A stretch of DNA of 8,187 nucleotides from CAYPKG01 sp964411275 (GTDB lineage Bacteria > Bacillota > Clostridia > Christensenellales > CAG-138): assembly GCA_964411275.1 (NCBI GenBank), contig CAYPKG010000063.1, positions 1 through 8,187 on the forward strand, written 5' to 3'. Below the pieces are notes generated by a model. The model worked only from the letters and a program-made list of their open reading frames with translations, searched no databases and had not been told where the DNA came from. The translations under genes and the position numbers were made by a program. Shown here piece after piece: positions 6,748 through 8,187 of the stretch. Positions within the stretch are counted from its first letter, which is position 1, and every line of letters starts with the position of its first letter.

Positions 6748-7692
6748 CTATATGACCTTGATGCAAAACTGCGGGCAGGTTTTCGCGCAATACCCGCACA
6801 ATGCGCATTTATTTTCGTCCACCTGGGCGATGCCGTCCACAAGGGACATGGCCCTGTTTTTGCACCGCTGTACACAGCGGCCGCAGCCCTCGCACCAGTC
6901 CTGGACAATCAATTGCCGCCTTTGGTTTCCCAATGCCGCCACGTCCCGCGCCTCCGGCTTCGCCCCGGAAAACAGGGCGCAGTTGTATCTAAGCTCGGCC
7001 TCGTTCTGGATACCGATGGCGATGCAGTCGATGGATGGCTGGGACAGGATGTAGCCTAATGCCGCCTCCCGCTCGCCGATGAGATGCCCGCCGCCCAAGG
7101 GCTTCATGGCCATGACGCCCTTTCCAAGGGCGTGTGCCCCTTCAATTTTAGAAAGCATCTCCTCCGCCGTGCCGTCGCAGATGCCGATGCCCGTCCGGTT
7201 GATGAGGGGGAACACCACCTCCATCTCCGGATACCGGTTGGCGCCAGCCACCCCAGCGATAAAATGGGTGGACAGGCCCAGCGCGCCGATGTATCCTTCT
7301 TCCTTCCGGCGAAGAAAATACTCGATGGCCTCCCAGTGGCCCCGGATGGTGTGTTGGCTTTCCTGCTCGTGGAGCATATAGATGTCGATATACTCCCGGC
7401 CGATGCCCTCCACCGCCCCGCGAAAGCTGCTTTCGGCGGTTTCCCTGTCATAGGAATAGGATTTCGTGCAAACCACAGCGTCGGGTTTTATCCGCAGCGC
7501 CTCCTTGATATACGGGTAAGTGCCGTATAGCTCCGCCGTATCCAGGAAGTTTACGCCCAGGGAAAACGCCGACTCCAAAAGACCCACCCCGGTTGAAAGG
7601 GGCAGGCCGCGCTGAAGCGGTCCCATTGTCAGGGTTCCAAAGCACAGGCGGGAGACCGCAATGCCTGTGCGCCCCAGTATTACCTGTCGCAA
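6748..7692 (-). CDS. Aldo/keto reductase with C-terminal 2x[4Fe-4S] ferredoxin domain
   Basis: This 314-residue cytosolic oxidoreductase has an (alpha/beta)8 aldo/keto reductase domain (about 1-255) fused to a bacterial ferredoxin module. The catalytic tetrad is intact: Asp51 and Tyr56 in FLDTAELYG, Lys77 in VVCTKSYS and His108 in YMLHEQES. The tail has two complete cluster motifs, Cys267/270/273/277 and Cys296/299/302/306, so two [4Fe-4S] clusters are expected and electrons may pass between ferredoxin and a nicotinamide cofactor. Substrate is unknown; this fused form is common in anaerobes. Translation starts at TTG 7692, inside the end of ireB (13-base overlap), supported by GGAG 8 bases upstream and by the canonical opening VILGRTGIAVSRLCFGT. 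No usual start codon lies nearby in frame. It separates ireB from ruvX. Confidence 0.93.
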   Translation of the reverse strand: MRQVILGRTGIAVSRLCFGTLTMGPLQRGLPLSTGVGLLESAFSLGVNFLDTAELYGTYPYIKEALRIKPDAVVCTKSYSYDRETAESSFRGAVEGIGREYIDIYMLHEQESQHTIRGHWEAIEYFLRRKEEGYIGALGLSTHFIAGVAGANRYPEMEVVFPLINRTGIGICDGTAEEMLSKIEGAHALGKGVMAMKPLGGGHLIGEREAALGYILSQPSIDCIAIGIQNEAELRYNCALFSGAKPEARDVAALGNQRRQLIVQDWCEGCGRCVQRCKNRAMSLVDGIAQVDENKCALCGYCAKTCPQFCIKVI

Positions 7693-7958
7693 GAAGCCTG
7701 CTCCGGGTGGTTGAGCACGTAGAAACGCACCAGTTCTTCCAACAGCTCGTCCCTTTCAAAACGCCGGATCAGGTACCGGGCGTTGTTGTAGCTGGTGATG
7801 TAGGTGGGATCCCCGCTTAACAAATACCCCACGATCTGGTTGACCGGATCGTACCCCTTTTCCCGCATGGCCGCAAACACGCTCATGATGATATCATTTG
7901 GGGTACGCTTGTCCTTGGGCAGCTCAAACTGCATTGTCTCGTTGAATTGATCGGACAT
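7680..7958 (-). CDS. ireB: IreB family regulatory phosphoprotein (DUF965, YrzL-like)
   Basis: This 92-residue protein matches the IreB family along its length: an N-terminal NETMQF segment, LPKDKRTPNDIIMSVFAAMREKGYDP, then a segment running from NQIVGYLLSGDPTYI to NNARYLIRRFERD. In Enterococcus faecalis, IreB is phosphorylated on N-terminal threonines by the PASTA kinase IreK and dampens cephalosporin resistance; that is family knowledge. Here one threonine (Thr8) lies in the equivalent N-terminal stretch. ATG 7958 has a strong AAGGAGGT ribosome-binding site 8 bases upstream. It is the first gene after a clear promoter and heads the seven-gene operon. Its last codons contain the start and ribosome-binding site of the aldo/keto reductase gene. 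Confidence 0.96.
   Translation of the reverse strand: MSDQFNETMQFELPKDKRTPNDIIMSVFAAMREKGYDPVNQIVGYLLSGDPTYITSYNNARYLIRRFERDELLEELVRFYVLNHPEQASCDR
7701..7704 (-). promoter_or_regulatory. Ribosome-binding site supporting the TTG start of the aldo/keto reductase
   Basis: GGAG on the minus strand lies within the 3' end of ireB, 8 bases before TTG 7692. It supports the TTG as the true start and translational coupling between the two genes. Confidence 0.6.
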
Positions 7959-7992
7959 TTTTTCGCACCTCCTTCATTAAAATACTGGATTT

Positions 7993-8021
7993 AGTATATC
8001 CTATCTAACGGCGCATTTCAA
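7993..8021 (-). promoter_or_regulatory. Sigma-A-type promoter of the ireB operon
   Basis: On the minus strand, TTGAAA (8021-8016) is followed after exactly 17 bases by TATACT (7998-7993). These match the consensus at five of six positions each. Transcription should start near 7986, giving a leader of about 28 bases that contains the ireB ribosome-binding site. The -35 box begins 3 bases after the lepB stop codon, so lepB and the operon are separated only by this promoter. I see no terminator with a U-tract after lepB, and read-through from it is possible. Confidence 0.8.
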
Positions 8022-8024
8022 ACA

Positions 8025-8187
8025 TTATAGCGCCCGAAAGCCCGTAAAGGGCCAGAACACGAAAAAGGACCGCCCAACGATCTGTTTTTGATCGATAGCG
8101 CCGTGAACCCTGCTGTCCTCGCTGTGGTTGCGGTTGTCCCCCATGACGAATACCGCGCCCTCCTCCACGGTGTATGGCTCGGTGTCC
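8025..8187 (-). CDS. lepB: Signal peptidase I, C-terminal part (5' end outside window)
   Basis: These are the last 53 codons of a type I signal peptidase, the membrane-bound serine protease that removes signal peptides from exported proteins. The conserved box VFVMGDNRNHSEDSR and the following IVGRSFFVFWP segment near the C-terminus identify the family. The catalytic Ser-Lys dyad and N-terminal membrane anchor lie beyond the right edge. The gene ends at TAA 8025-8027, just before the ireB promoter. The short end, with no extra C-terminal domain, is of the Gram-positive SipS type. The gene was read from the sequence rather than from a full ORF with a start, because its start is off the window. 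Confidence 0.93.
   Translation of the reverse strand, partial: DTEPYTVEEGAVFVMGDNRNHSEDSRVHGAIDQKQIVGRSFFVFWPFTGFRAL

Noticed and set aside
6195..6755. 186-residue plus-strand ORF opposite ruvX and the DUF1292 gene
   Set aside because: It is antisense to two well-recognised genes, has no ribosome-binding site of note and no recognisable domain. Long antisense frames are expected in G+C-rich coding DNA.
6321..6908. Longer 195-residue version of RuvX
   Set aside because: The extra N-terminal part overlaps the ferredoxin domain of the reductase, and the strong ribosome-binding site and family N-terminus both point to ATG 6737.
8024..8029. TATAAT on the minus strand at the lepB stop codon
   Set aside because: No acceptable -35 hexamer lies 16-18 bases upstream, and the better promoter is just downstream. 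It arises from the last lepB codons.
1..8187. Search for CRISPR repeats, tRNA, transposases, toxin-antitoxin pairs or defence genes
   Set aside because: Nothing of these kinds was seen on either strand. The genes present are mostly conserved housekeeping families.

Overview
The window looks like chromosome from a moderately G+C-rich anaerobic Bacillota, most likely class Clostridia. The evidence is the gene set: an IreB-family kinase substrate, RuvX, a DUF1292 protein, Der, PlsY, a RecD2-type helicase and an Eis-like acetyltransferase. Strong AGGAGG ribosome-binding sites and a sigma-A-type promoter agree with this. Two iron-sulphur enzymes (an aldo/keto reductase with a two-cluster ferredoxin tail and a radical SAM protein) suit an anaerobe. 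Genus cannot be fixed from the sequence alone.

Layout. On the left, plus strand: the 3' end of recD2 (1-548), then an Eis-like GNAT acetyltransferase (566-1672) 17 bases later. A markedly A+T-richer stretch follows (about 1673-2640). It holds a 46-residue putative membrane peptide (1698-1838), a consensus-like promoter (1835-1863) and an alpha/beta hydrolase (1864-2577), and ends in a stem-loop (2592-2628) that probably terminates transcription from both sides. From 2699 to the right edge everything is on the minus strand. Read in the direction of transcription (right to left) it is: lepB 3' end (8187-8025), a clear promoter (8021-7993), ireB, a 4Fe-4S aldo/keto reductase, ruvX, a DUF1292 gene, a PDZ/radical SAM/DUF512 gene, der and plsY.

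The seven genes from ireB to plsY are separated by -13, 10, 12, 0, 4 and 3 bases. No terminator or strong internal promoter is apparent, so they read as one translationally coupled operon. Its products touch cell-wall and stress signalling (IreB), redox (aldo/keto reductase), pre-16S rRNA maturation (RuvX), 50S ribosome assembly (Der) and phospholipid synthesis (PlsY), plus two poorly characterised proteins (DUF1292 and DUF512).

Most of the window is ordinary housekeeping sequence. The places most worth a second look are the uncharacterised PDZ/radical SAM enzyme between two ribosome-maturation factors, the A+T-rich cargo segment with its small membrane peptide, and the promoter whose -10 box abuts the hydrolase start codon. 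I found no CRISPR array, tRNA, rRNA, transposase or attachment site, and no clearly new defence or mobile system.
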